DNA from: Reyranella sp.
GTDB taxonomy: Bacteria > Pseudomonadota > Alphaproteobacteria > Reyranellales > Reyranellaceae
NCBI GenBank assembly: GCA_016780605.1
Contig: JADHLS010000433.1
Coordinates: forward strand, 1-5,509
Direction: 5' to 3'
DNA: 5,509 nt
Shown: positions 1 through 5,509 of the stretch, in pieces
Numbering within the stretch: position 1 is the first letter of the stretch
How the letters are laid out: each line of letters begins with the position of its first letter
Translations under genes and position numbers: made by a program
The notes under the pieces: model-generated
What the model was told of the DNA's origin: nothing
The model's database searches: none
The model's input: only the letters and a program-made list of their open reading frames with translations

Positions 1-615
1 ATGCTGGCGCAGCAGCCCAACATAATGGTCGCGGCGCCCTCGCGCGGCTGGAAGACTGCGGCCGACTTCGTGAAAGCGGCCAAGCAGCAGCCGGACAAGC
101 TCAACTACGCCTCGGCCGGCACTGGCAGCGGCACCCACATGAACGCCGAGAAGTTCAAGCTCTCGGCCGGCATCGACGCCGTCCACGTGCCTTATCGCGG
201 CACACCCGAGGCATTGACCGACACCATGAACGGCCGGGTCGACATCTTCTTCGCCCCCATCATCGCGGCGCTGCCCATGATCCGCGACAACCGCGTGGTG
301 GCGCTGGGCAACGGCGGTACCAAGCGCGCCTCGGTGCTGCCCGACCTTGCGACCACCGAGGAGCAGGGCTTCAAGAACAGCGGCTACAATTTCTGGGTCG
401 GCATGTTCGCACCGGCCGGCACGCCGCCGGCGCTGATCGAGAAGCTCAATGCCGAGGTGAAGAAGGCGCTCGATTCGCCGGAGGTCAAGGACCGGCTGGG
501 CCAGCTCGGCGCCGATGCGTCCCCGACCTCGGCCGCGGATTTCGACAAGATCGTCGTGCTCGAGCTCAAGGACAATGCGGAAGTCGTCAACAAGGCAGGC
601 ATCAAGGTGCAATAG
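1..615 (+). CDS. Tripartite tricarboxylate transporter substrate-binding protein (Bug/TctC family), 5' partial
   Basis: Seen: the visible 204 residues carry the Bug-family core. LNYASAGTGSGTHMNAE (about residues 34-50) and VHVPYRGTPEALTD (61-74) are the typical ligand-contacting loops, followed by a GRVDIFF strand and the FAPAGTP-ALIEKLN segment (about 136-150) of the second lobe. It ends in KAGIKVQ, like other family members. Known: these proteins are about 320 residues with a signal peptide, bind small carboxylates or related solutes in the periplasm, and pass them to a TctAB-type membrane pair or act in sensing. About 100-120 N-terminal residues, including the signal peptide, must lie before base 1, so the ATG at base 1 is an internal methionine and not the start. 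No TctA or TctB gene is in view. The stop TAG (613-615) directly abuts the next gene's ATG, indicating an operon. The ligand cannot be told from the sequence; Bug genes are often orphan and highly multiplied. Confidence 0.93.
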   Translation: MLAQQPNIMVAAPSRGWKTAADFVKAAKQQPDKLNYASAGTGSGTHMNAEKFKLSAGIDAVHVPYRGTPEALTDTMNGRVDIFFAPIIAALPMIRDNRVVALGNGGTKRASVLPDLATTEEQGFKNSGYNFWVGMFAPAGTPPALIEKLNAEVKKALDSPEVKDRLGQLGADASPTSAADFDKIVVLELKDNAEVVNKAGIKVQ

Positions 616-1647
616 ATGGCAAACACTCTTCTTCAGACCACCGTCGTCGGCTCGTATCCCCAGCCCGACTGGCTGGTCGATCGCAAGATGCTGGCCAAGG
701 GGGTGCCGCGCACGCGCCTGCGCGAGCTGTGGCGGGTGGCGGAGCCGTTCCTCGAGCAGGCCCAGGACGACGCGACCCTGCTCGCCATCCACGACATGGA
801 GCGGGCGGGCATCGACATCGTGACCGACGGAGAAATGCGGCGGGAAAGCTATTCCAACCGCTTCGCCACGGCGCTGGATGGCATCGACGACGAGCATCCG
901 GCCGAGATCGTCAGCAGCCGCGGCCAGAAGACGCCGGTGCCGAGGGTCGTGGGCAAGATCAGGCGCAGCAAGCCTGTCGAGCTGCGTGACATGCAATTCC
1001 TGCGCGCCAACACCGACCGGCTTGCCAAGATCACCCTGCCCGGCCCTTTCACCATGGGCCAGCAGGTCAGGGACGAGTTCTATAAGGATGCCGAGGCGAT
1101 GTGCATGGACTACGCCGCGGCGGTCAACGAGGAGGCGCATGAGCTGGTCAAGGCCGGCGCCGACGTCATCCAGCTCGACGAGCCGTGGCTGCGCAACAAC
1201 CCCGAGGAAGCCAAGCGCTACGCCGTGAAGGTGATCGACCGGGCGCTCAGGGACATCAAGGTGCCGACGGTCGTGCATCTCTGCTTCGGCTATGCCGCGG
1301 TCGTACCCGGCGGCAAGCCCACGGGGTACGCCTTCCTCCCACAGCTCGCCGATTCGCTGGCGCAGCAGATCTCGATCGAATCGGCGCAGCCCAGGCTCGA
1401 CCTCGGCGTGCTGAAGGATCTCGCCCCCAAGAAGGTCATGCTGGGCGTGATCGACCTCGCCGATCCCGAGATCGAGACGCCGCAGAAGGTCGCCGAGCGC
1501 ATCCGCGCCGGGCTGAAGCACCTGCCACCCGACAAGCTCCTGCCCGCCCCCGACTGCGGCATGAAGTACCTGCCGCGGGCCACGGCGTTCGGAAAGCTGA
1601 AGGCGCTGGCCGAGGGCGCCGCGATCGTGCGCAAGGAATTGGGCTGA
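616..1647 (+). CDS. Stand-alone MetE C-terminal-domain-like methyltransferase (cobalamin-independent methionine synthase II family)
   Basis: The 343 residues form one TIM-barrel domain matching the catalytic C-terminal half of MetE. Motifs seen: VGSYPQP (11-17) at the start, DGEMRRESY (71-79) at the homocysteine-binding position, LPGPFTMG (141-148), IQLDEPWLR (185-193), HLC (221-223), ISIESAQPR (252-260) and APDCGMK (311-317). His221, Cys223, Glu255 and Cys314 line up with the four zinc ligands of E. coli MetE (His641, Cys643, Glu665, Cys726), so the thiol-activating zinc site looks intact. Full MetE is about 750 residues; the N-terminal half is absent here, as in the shorter 'core-MetE' and epoxyalkane:CoM transferase relatives. 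The protein therefore probably moves a methyl or alkyl group to or from a thiol, but the donor and acceptor are unknown. The start is firm: ATG immediately follows the upstream stop, with AAGG (604-607) eight bases ahead. It is cytoplasmic, with no signal peptide. Being cotranscribed with a binding protein argues for a catabolic or salvage role over housekeeping methionine synthesis (inference). Confidence 0.9.
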   Translation: MANTLLQTTVVGSYPQPDWLVDRKMLAKGVPRTRLRELWRVAEPFLEQAQDDATLLAIHDMERAGIDIVTDGEMRRESYSNRFATALDGIDDEHPAEIVSSRGQKTPVPRVVGKIRRSKPVELRDMQFLRANTDRLAKITLPGPFTMGQQVRDEFYKDAEAMCMDYAAAVNEEAHELVKAGADVIQLDEPWLRNNPEEAKRYAVKVIDRALRDIKVPTVVHLCFGYAAVVPGGKPTGYAFLPQLADSLAQQISIESAQPRLDLGVLKDLAPKKVMLGVIDLADPEIETPQKVAERIRAGLKHLPPDKLLPAPDCGMKYLPRATAFGKLKALAEGAAIVRKELG

Positions 1648-1664
1648 TCGTTCTCACGCTCTTC

Positions 1665-1723
1665 CGGACCGCCGGCCTCCGGCCGGCATCATGATCATGA
1701 GCCCACCGGAGGCTGGCGGTCCG
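1665..1723. repeat. REP-like long inverted repeat between genes
   Basis: Two 18-base arms (1665-1682 and 1706-1723) are complementary except for one position that can form a G-T wobble. They enclose a 23-base loop. Inside, GCCGGCC-TCC-GGCCGGC (1671-1687) can form a competing 7-bp hairpin, and the loop holds a 12-base perfect palindrome TCATGATCATGA (1689-1700). It begins 17 bases after the MetE-like stop codon. No T-run follows the right arm, so it is not a classic intrinsic terminator, though a stem this strong could still stabilise the 3' end or attenuate transcription. The form is that of the short palindromic repeats scattered between genes in many proteobacteria; copy number elsewhere in the genome cannot be seen here. 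Confidence 0.6.
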
Positions 1724-1742
1724 CAAGCAAATCACGTCCCAA

Positions 1743-1785
1743 TGTGACGTTTTACACGTTCCTGTCACAACCTTGGGTTTATTAT
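1743..1785 (+). promoter_or_regulatory. Possible operator dyad and -10 element upstream of the PLD-like gene
   Basis: TGTGAC (1743-1748) and GTCACA (1764-1769) form a perfect 6-bp dyad, 21 bases between equivalent positions, i.e. about two helical turns. ACGT occurs three times nearby (1734, 1747, 1756). Downstream, TATTAT (1780-1785) differs from the -10 consensus by one base, in an unusually AT-rich patch for this window. No good -35 sits at the right distance: TTTACA (1751-1756) is 23 bases away. A promoter would therefore need an activator or a non-standard sigma factor. The dyad would be centred near -36, which fits a regulator overlapping the -35 region. This is a weak prediction from a single copy. 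Confidence 0.3.
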
Positions 1786-1808
1786 TCCCCGGCAGGCAGC
1801 CCGGGGGA
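1785..1808 (+). promoter_or_regulatory. Shine-Dalgarno sequence covered by a GC hairpin
   Basis: CCCCGG (1787-1792) pairs perfectly with CCGGGG (1801-1806) around an 8-base loop, and two weaker pairs (T1786-G1807, T1785-A1808) can extend the stem. The right arm contains most of the GGGGGA (1803-1808) ribosome-binding sequence, five bases before the ATG at 1814. The folded RNA would hide this site and lower translation of the PLD-like gene. If transcription starts near 1792, as the TATTAT element suggests, the left arm would be mostly missing and the hairpin would not form. Confidence 0.4.
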
Positions 1809-1813
1809 AACAC

Positions 1814-3646
1814 ATGACCACTGTCTCCAAGAAAAGCGGCTCATTCACGGTCAACGCCTATGTCGGCGACGCCAAGACGCTTCTGGCCTTCAATCTCTCC
1901 AAGGCCGATGCCAAGGGCCTGGCCGGCTTCACCATACAGGTCAAGCCCGGCAAGGGTGACGCCTACTATCTGCAGAACCAGCTTCAGTACGAGAAGCCCA
2001 GCGACCACGCCCAGGATCCCAAGCTGCCGGCCAACTCGACGTTCAACGCCCCGATCCACAAGTTCCGCTGGCTGCATGTCCCGGGATCGGTCCATCAGGG
2101 CCTGAAGCCCTTCTTCGGGACGTACACCTATACGGTGACGCCGCGCTTCTTCAACGCCTCCGGCTCGATGCTGCCGATCGATCCCAAGCGCAGCGTTTCG
2201 CTCGAGGTCCCGGTGAAGCCCTTCACCAAAGGCAGCCTGTCCACCGGCTTCACCCGCGGCTTCACGCAGAGCCAGGCCTTCGTGCACCATTTCGGGCCGA
2301 CCGTTAAGGTCCAGCCGCCGAAGTCGGGCCTGATCTTCGACACCAAGGCGGTGGCCGGCAAGAACGCCCAGGGCGAGGCCTTCACCTACGACCAGGAATA
2401 CGAATGGCTGGGCTTCACCGCCCAGGACCGCATCTTCGACATGCTCGACGAGGTCGCGGGCAACAAGGCGCTCCGCCTCGACGTCTTCGCCTACGACCTC
2501 GGCGAGCCCAACTTCGCCAACGCCCTGCTGGGCCTCGCCAAGCAGGGCCGCGTCCGCGTCATTCTCGACAACGCCGACCTGCACAAGAGCAGCGCCAAGA
2601 ACGGCACGACGCCCGAGGACACCTTCGAGAAGATGTTCAAGGCGGCCGACAAGACCAAGAAGTCGATCCTGCGCGGCCATTTCGGCCGCTACGCCCACGA
2701 CAAGGTGCTGATCGTCTCCGACGGCAAAGGCCCGCGCACGGTGCTGACCGGCTCGACCAATTTCTCGGTGACCGGCCTCTACGTGAACTCAAACCACGTG
2801 CTGGTGTACGACGATCGCACCGTCGCCAAAACCTATTCGGACATCTTCGAGATCTCGTGGAAGGACCAGCTGAAGGCGCCCGCTTTCCGCAAGGACGCCG
2901 CCGCCAACAAGACCTTCTCGTTCAACGGCAAGGGCGTTCCCCCGACCGACATCACCTTCTCGCCGCACACGCAGGAGTTCGCAGACAAGGTGATGGGCGG
3001 CTTGGTGGACCGGGTCAACGCCGAGGCCAAGAAGCCGTCGGGCAACGTGATGTTCGCCGTCATGGAGATGGGCGCCAAGAGCTCGAGCAGCGTCTACTCG
3101 GCGCTGAACAAGGTCCATGCCCAGGAGAAGATCTTCAGCTACGGCATCTCGGACAACCCCGACGGCATCGTGCTCTATGCGCCGGGGCACAAGCAGGGGC
3201 TGCTGGTCACCGGCAAGCCGGTCCACACGATCCTGCCGCCGCCGTTCGACCAGGTACCCAACATCGGCGGCCGCAAGCACCAGATCCATCACAAATTCGT
3301 CGTCTGCGGCTTCAACGCCAAGGATGCCGTGGTCTATTGCGGCTCGTCGAACCTCGCCAACAAGGGCGAGACGGTGAACGGCGACAATCTCCTCGCCATA
3401 CACGACCAGGATGTCGCCACCGTGTTCGCCATCGAAGCCGTGGGCCTGGTCGATCACTTCAACTTCCTCGACAAGTTCCAGAGCAAGGCGCAGGAGGCCG
3501 GCGTCAAGGCGCCGAAGTCACCGCCGGCATCGCTCAAGGATGCCGCCACCCAGGCCCATTGGTTCCTGTCGACGAGCGACGGCTGGACCAAGCCCTACTA
3601 CGACACCAACGACCTGCACTGCTCCGACCGCGAGCTGTTCGGTTAG
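1814..3646 (+). CDS. Phospholipase D superfamily protein with two variant HKD motifs
   Basis: 610 residues, no signal peptide or obvious membrane segment, so probably cytoplasmic. Residues 1 to about 150 look like a beta-rich N-terminal domain that I do not recognise. Two PLD-type half-domains follow. Half one includes LRLDVFAYDL (220-229), RVRVILDNADLHK (246-258), HDKVLIV (295-301) and GSTN (313-316). Half two includes HHKFVVC (492-498) and GSSN (510-513). Both H-x-K and G-S-x-N parts are present, so the catalytic histidines and lysines are conserved. The Asp expected five residues after the Lys is not: Ser302 (with Asp303 next to it) in half one and Gly499 in half two. The family includes phospholipases, nucleases and lipid synthases that work through a phosphohistidine intermediate; which substrate applies here is unknown. 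The start is supported by GGGGGA (1803-1808) and by homogeneous composition. It stands alone on its strand between a palindrome-bearing gap and a convergent operon. A nuclease or lipase acting inside the cell, possibly defensive or toxic, is possible but unproven. Confidence 0.85.
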   Translation: MTTVSKKSGSFTVNAYVGDAKTLLAFNLSKADAKGLAGFTIQVKPGKGDAYYLQNQLQYEKPSDHAQDPKLPANSTFNAPIHKFRWLHVPGSVHQGLKPFFGTYTYTVTPRFFNASGSMLPIDPKRSVSLEVPVKPFTKGSLSTGFTRGFTQSQAFVHHFGPTVKVQPPKSGLIFDTKAVAGKNAQGEAFTYDQEYEWLGFTAQDRIFDMLDEVAGNKALRLDVFAYDLGEPNFANALLGLAKQGRVRVILDNADLHKSSAKNGTTPEDTFEKMFKAADKTKKSILRGHFGRYAHDKVLIVSDGKGPRTVLTGSTNFSVTGLYVNSNHVLVYDDRTVAKTYSDIFEISWKDQLKAPAFRKDAAANKTFSFNGKGVPPTDITFSPHTQEFADKVMGGLVDRVNAEAKKPSGNVMFAVMEMGAKSSSSVYSALNKVHAQEKIFSYGISDNPDGIVLYAPGHKQGLLVTGKPVHTILPPPFDQVPNIGGRKHQIHHKFVVCGFNAKDAVVYCGSSNLANKGETVNGDNLLAIHDQDVATVFAIEAVGLVDHFNFLDKFQSKAQEAGVKAPKSPPASLKDAATQAHWFLSTSDGWTKPYYDTNDLHCSDRELFG

Positions 3647-3656
3647 GCCGCTCCAG

Positions 3657-3905
3657 TCATCGGGCGATCACAGTGCCATCGCGGCTGATCGTCACCTGTT
3701 TCTCCACGCCGTTCTGCGTCGCCCGGCCGGTCCATTGGCCGTCGGGGCCGCGGCGCAGGTCCTGCACATTGCCGTAATGCAGCGACTGCAGCTGGGTCTT
3801 CACGCTTGCGCTGCCCGGCGAGGGGGTCGTCGTGGCTGGCCTGGTCTGCGCCGAGGCGGCGCACGCCACGCTCGCCAGCACCCCGGCGAGCAGAAAGCCT
3901 CTCAT
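3657..3905 (-). CDS. Small exported PepSY-like protein
   Basis: 82 residues. Residues 1-19 form a typical signal peptide: Met-Arg, a hydrophobic core FLLAGVLASVAC, then an ASA-Q cleavage site after Ala19. Cys15 is preceded by Ser-Val-Ala, a poor lipobox, so a soluble periplasmic protein is more likely than a lipoprotein. A Thr/Pro/Ser-rich linker (about 21-34) leads into a compact domain: VKTQLQSLHYGNVQDL (35-50), then DGQWTGRATQNG (55-66), then VTISRDGTVIAR (71-82). This helix-then-beta-hairpin layout resembles PepSY-like domains (inference, no search run). Its ATG overlaps the amidohydrolase stop in ATGA (complement of 3902-3905), so translation is probably coupled. A weak AAGGG lies about a dozen bases upstream, inside the amidohydrolase end. 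The opposing PLD-like gene ends 10 bases from its stop. Function unknown; PepSY-type domains are often thought to inhibit or modulate partner proteins. Confidence 0.75.
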   Translation of the reverse strand: MRGFLLAGVLASVACAASAQTRPATTTPSPGSASVKTQLQSLHYGNVQDLRRGPDGQWTGRATQNGVEKQVTISRDGTVIAR

Positions 3906-5509
3906 GAGGCGAGCTTACCCTTGAGAACATGGCCGGAATTGGCCCCCGTCGCCTCGCCATTGTCGAAGGCCACCGCGCCGTTGACCACGGTCGCCCGGAT
4001 GCCCTCGGCCTTCTGCACCAGCCGCCGGGCGCCGCCCGGCAGGTCGGTCTCGACGGTCGGCAGCTGGGGCCGGATGCGATCCTCCTCGAACAGCACCAGG
4101 TCGGCGCGCATGCCCTCTTGCACCTGGCCGCGGTCGTTGAGCTCCCAGGCAACGGCGTTATCGTGCGTCAGCTTCTTGATCGCCTGCTCGAGGGTGAAGG
4201 CGGCGCGCTTGCGCACCCAGTAGCTCAGGAAATGCGTCTGCAGCGAGGAGCCCATCTCCTGGCAGACATGGGCGCCCGAGTCGGAGAAGGTCGCCAGAGT
4301 GCGCTGGTGCTTCAGGATGCCCATGACGTCGTCGGGCGCCTCGTTGACCAGCGGCTGGACATAGATCTGGTTCTCGTCGGCCAGCGACAGGTCGATCATG
4401 ACCTCCACAGGATGCTTGCCGCGCGCCTTGGCGAGCTGGTCGACCGTGGGATCGTCCCAGTCGACGCCCTTCAGCGCGAACAGGTTGGCGTAGTCGGGCT
4501 TGCGCGGATCGGTGGTCGCGGCACCGCCGCCCTGGAAGACCTTGTCGCGCGGCTTCATCTTCGCTTCCGCTTCGATCAGCTCGCGGCGCACCGCCGGGTC
4601 CGCCAGCTTCTTCTTCTGTTCGGCGATCGGCAGCGCGCGGATCGGCCGCCATGCCGGCAGCACGTCGAACGGCAGGTAGGACTTCAACGAGAAGATGGCG
4701 TTGATCGACCGCGTCGTGCCCTGGCCGAACATGCGGCCGCCGGCGGCGACGGTGTCGTCGATGTACTTGGTCTGGTAGCTCCACGGTGTCGGATCGTCAC
4801 CCTGCTTCGTCGCCAGCACGCCGAACATGATCGGCCGCTTGTAGTCGAGCGCGACCTTGCGCAGCCGGTCGAGGAAGGCGCGATGCCTCGGCCCGCTCGC
4901 GATGTCGGGGCCGATCTGGAAGATGCCGGCGTCGAGCTCGGCCATCGCCGCGATGATGCGGTCGATCTCCTCCCAGTCGGCGAGGCGGCTCGCCACCGGT
5001 GTGTCGTCGGGCGTCATGTGCGTGGAGGCGCGCGAGCTCGAGAAGCCCATGGCGCCCGCCTTCAGCGCCTGCTTCACGATCGCGGCCATGCGCGTCATGT
5101 CGTCCTCGGTCGCCGTCTCGATGAGCGCGCGCTTGCCCATGACGTACATGCGCAGCGCCGAGTGGCCGATATACATGCCGTAGTTGATGGCCTTGGGCAG
5201 GCGCTCGACGGTCGCGAGGTATTCCGGGAAGGTCTCCCAGGTCCAGTCAATGCCGGCCGCCATCGCCTCGGTCGGGATGTCCTCGACGGCGGAGAGACAG
5301 CGCGCGTACCAGTCACGGTCCGCGGGCTTGCAGGGCGCCAGGGCGAAGCCGCAATTGCTCATCACGACGGACGTGACGCCGTGCCAGCACGAGCAGCTGC
5401 CCAGCGGGTCCCACGCGACCTGCGCGTCCATATGGGTGTGGCCGTCGATGAAGCCTGGCGCCACGATCAGCCCGTCGGCGTCGACGGTGCGCTGCGCCGG
5501 CGAGGTGAT
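3902..5509 (-). CDS. Amidohydrolase family protein, N-acyl-D-amino-acid deacylase (D-aminoacylase) type, 5' partial
   Basis: 535 residues are visible; the reading frame is open to the window edge. The GTG at 5462-5464 is an internal valine, because the codons before it read RTVDADGLIVAPGFIDGHTH, the normal amidohydrolase N-terminus; about 30-50 residues are missing. Residue numbers count from the window edge. Motifs: HTHMD (24-28) metal site, CWHGVTSVVMSNCGFALAPC (41-60) with Cys53 as the likely metal-bridging Cys, IGHSALR (114-120), GAMGFSSSRAS (152-162), FSDSGAH (408-414) with the catalytic-type Asp, DRGQVQEGMRADLVLFEED (459-477), and the closing VVNG-GEATG segment. Known: the family hydrolyses N-acyl-D-amino acids and related amides or cyclic imides. 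Odd: where the family usually has HMR and a later SHH-type motif, this protein reads FQIGPD (197-202) and MFGVLATKQGDD (228-239), so two usual zinc-ligand histidines appear absent. The substrate may therefore differ. It is cytoplasmic as far as seen and cotranscribed with the small exported gene overlapping its stop. Confidence 0.88.
   Translation of the reverse strand: MTSPAQRTVDADGLIVAPGFIDGHTHMDAQVAWDPLGSCSCWHGVTSVVMSNCGFALAPCKPADRDWYARCLSAVEDIPTEAMAAGIDWTWETFPEYLATVERLPKAINYGMYIGHSALRMYVMGKRALIETATEDDMTRMAAIVKQALKAGAMGFSSSRASTHMTPDDTPVASRLADWEEIDRIIAAMAELDAGIFQIGPDIASGPRHRAFLDRLRKVALDYKRPIMFGVLATKQGDDPTPWSYQTKYIDDTVAAGGRMFGQGTTRSINAIFSLKSYLPFDVLPAWRPIRALPIAEQKKKLADPAVRRELIEAEAKMKPRDKVFQGGGAATTDPRKPDYANLFALKGVDWDDPTVDQLAKARGKHPVEVMIDLSLADENQIYVQPLVNEAPDDVMGILKHQRTLATFSDSGAHVCQEMGSSLQTHFLSYWVRKRAAFTLEQAIKKLTHDNAVAWELNDRGQVQEGMRADLVLFEEDRIRPQLPTVETDLPGGARRLVQKAEGIRATVVNGAVAFDNGEATGANSGHVLKGKLAS

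Noticed and set aside
1..3. ATG at base 1 as the true start of the binding protein
   Set aside because: The protein would lack its signal peptide and most of the first lobe; alignment by eye to Bug-family proteins places this methionine about a third of the way in.
1751..1785. TTTACA and TATTAT as a standard -35/-10 pair
   Set aside because: The spacing is 23 bases, well outside the 16-18 needed for a sigma-70 promoter.
1841..2698. A 285-codon antisense open frame across the PLD-like gene
   Set aside because: Its composition (Val/Gly/Leu/Arg/Glu) mirrors the sense codons; no domain motif was recognised and it lies wholly within a well-supported gene.
3665..3691. CGATCA/TGATCG inverted repeat as a terminator between the convergent genes
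   Set aside because: The arms are only 6 bp with a 15-base loop, there is no T-run, and they lie inside the coding end of the small exported gene.
2404..3777. A 457-codon open frame on the + strand overlapping the PLD-like gene
   Set aside because: It is an Arg/Gln/Pro-rich shadow frame caused by high GC; the PLD-like frame has recognisable motifs and a ribosome-binding site, this one has neither.
3643..4152. A 169-codon minus-strand open frame overlapping the ends of the amidohydrolase and small exported genes
   Set aside because: Arg/Pro/Ala-rich shadow; the two overlapping genes in the other frames carry clear family motifs and a signal peptide.
5462..5464. GTG as the start codon of the amidohydrolase
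   Set aside because: The frame stays open upstream to the window edge and the preceding residues (RTVDADGLI) are the standard lead-in to the APGFIDGHTH motif, so this is an internal valine.

Overview
The window is GC-rich, densely coded bacterial DNA. The protein families (a Bug-type tripartite-tricarboxylate-transporter binding protein, a stand-alone MetE-like methyltransferase, a D-aminoacylase-type amidohydrolase) suggest a metabolically versatile soil or freshwater proteobacterium. An alphaproteobacterium of the Bradyrhizobium/Reyranella kind is my best guess. That is an inference from style and gene content; there is no rRNA or marker gene here to prove it. No tRNA, rRNA, CRISPR array, transposase or phage gene was seen.

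Layout. Positions 1-615 (+) hold the C-terminal two thirds of a Bug/TctC-type periplasmic solute-binding protein whose start lies before the window. Its stop codon directly abuts the ATG of a 343-residue cobalamin-independent methionine synthase II-like protein (616-1647, +), so the two look like one operon. A 166-base intergenic gap (1648-1813) carries a long REP-like inverted repeat, then an AT-richer stretch with a short dyad and a possible -10 element, then a GC hairpin that covers the Shine-Dalgarno sequence of the next gene. That gene (1814-3646, +) encodes a 610-residue protein of the phospholipase D superfamily with two altered HKD motifs. It meets, tail to tail with only 10 bases between, a minus-strand pair. 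The first gene of that pair is an amidohydrolase of the N-acyl-D-amino-acid deacylase type, running off the right edge (5509 down to 3902). It overlaps by 4 bases a small exported PepSY-like protein (3905 down to 3657).

How the genes may work together. The binding protein and the MetE-like enzyme plausibly form an uptake-and-conversion unit for an unknown small solute, with the enzyme acting on a methyl or thiol group. The amidohydrolase and the small exported protein are translationally coupled. The PLD-like gene looks like a single transcription unit with its own control region. Nothing ties the three units into one pathway. The most interesting points are the altered HKD motifs, the apparent loss of two metal-ligand histidines in the amidohydrolase, and the binding-protein/MetE-like pairing.
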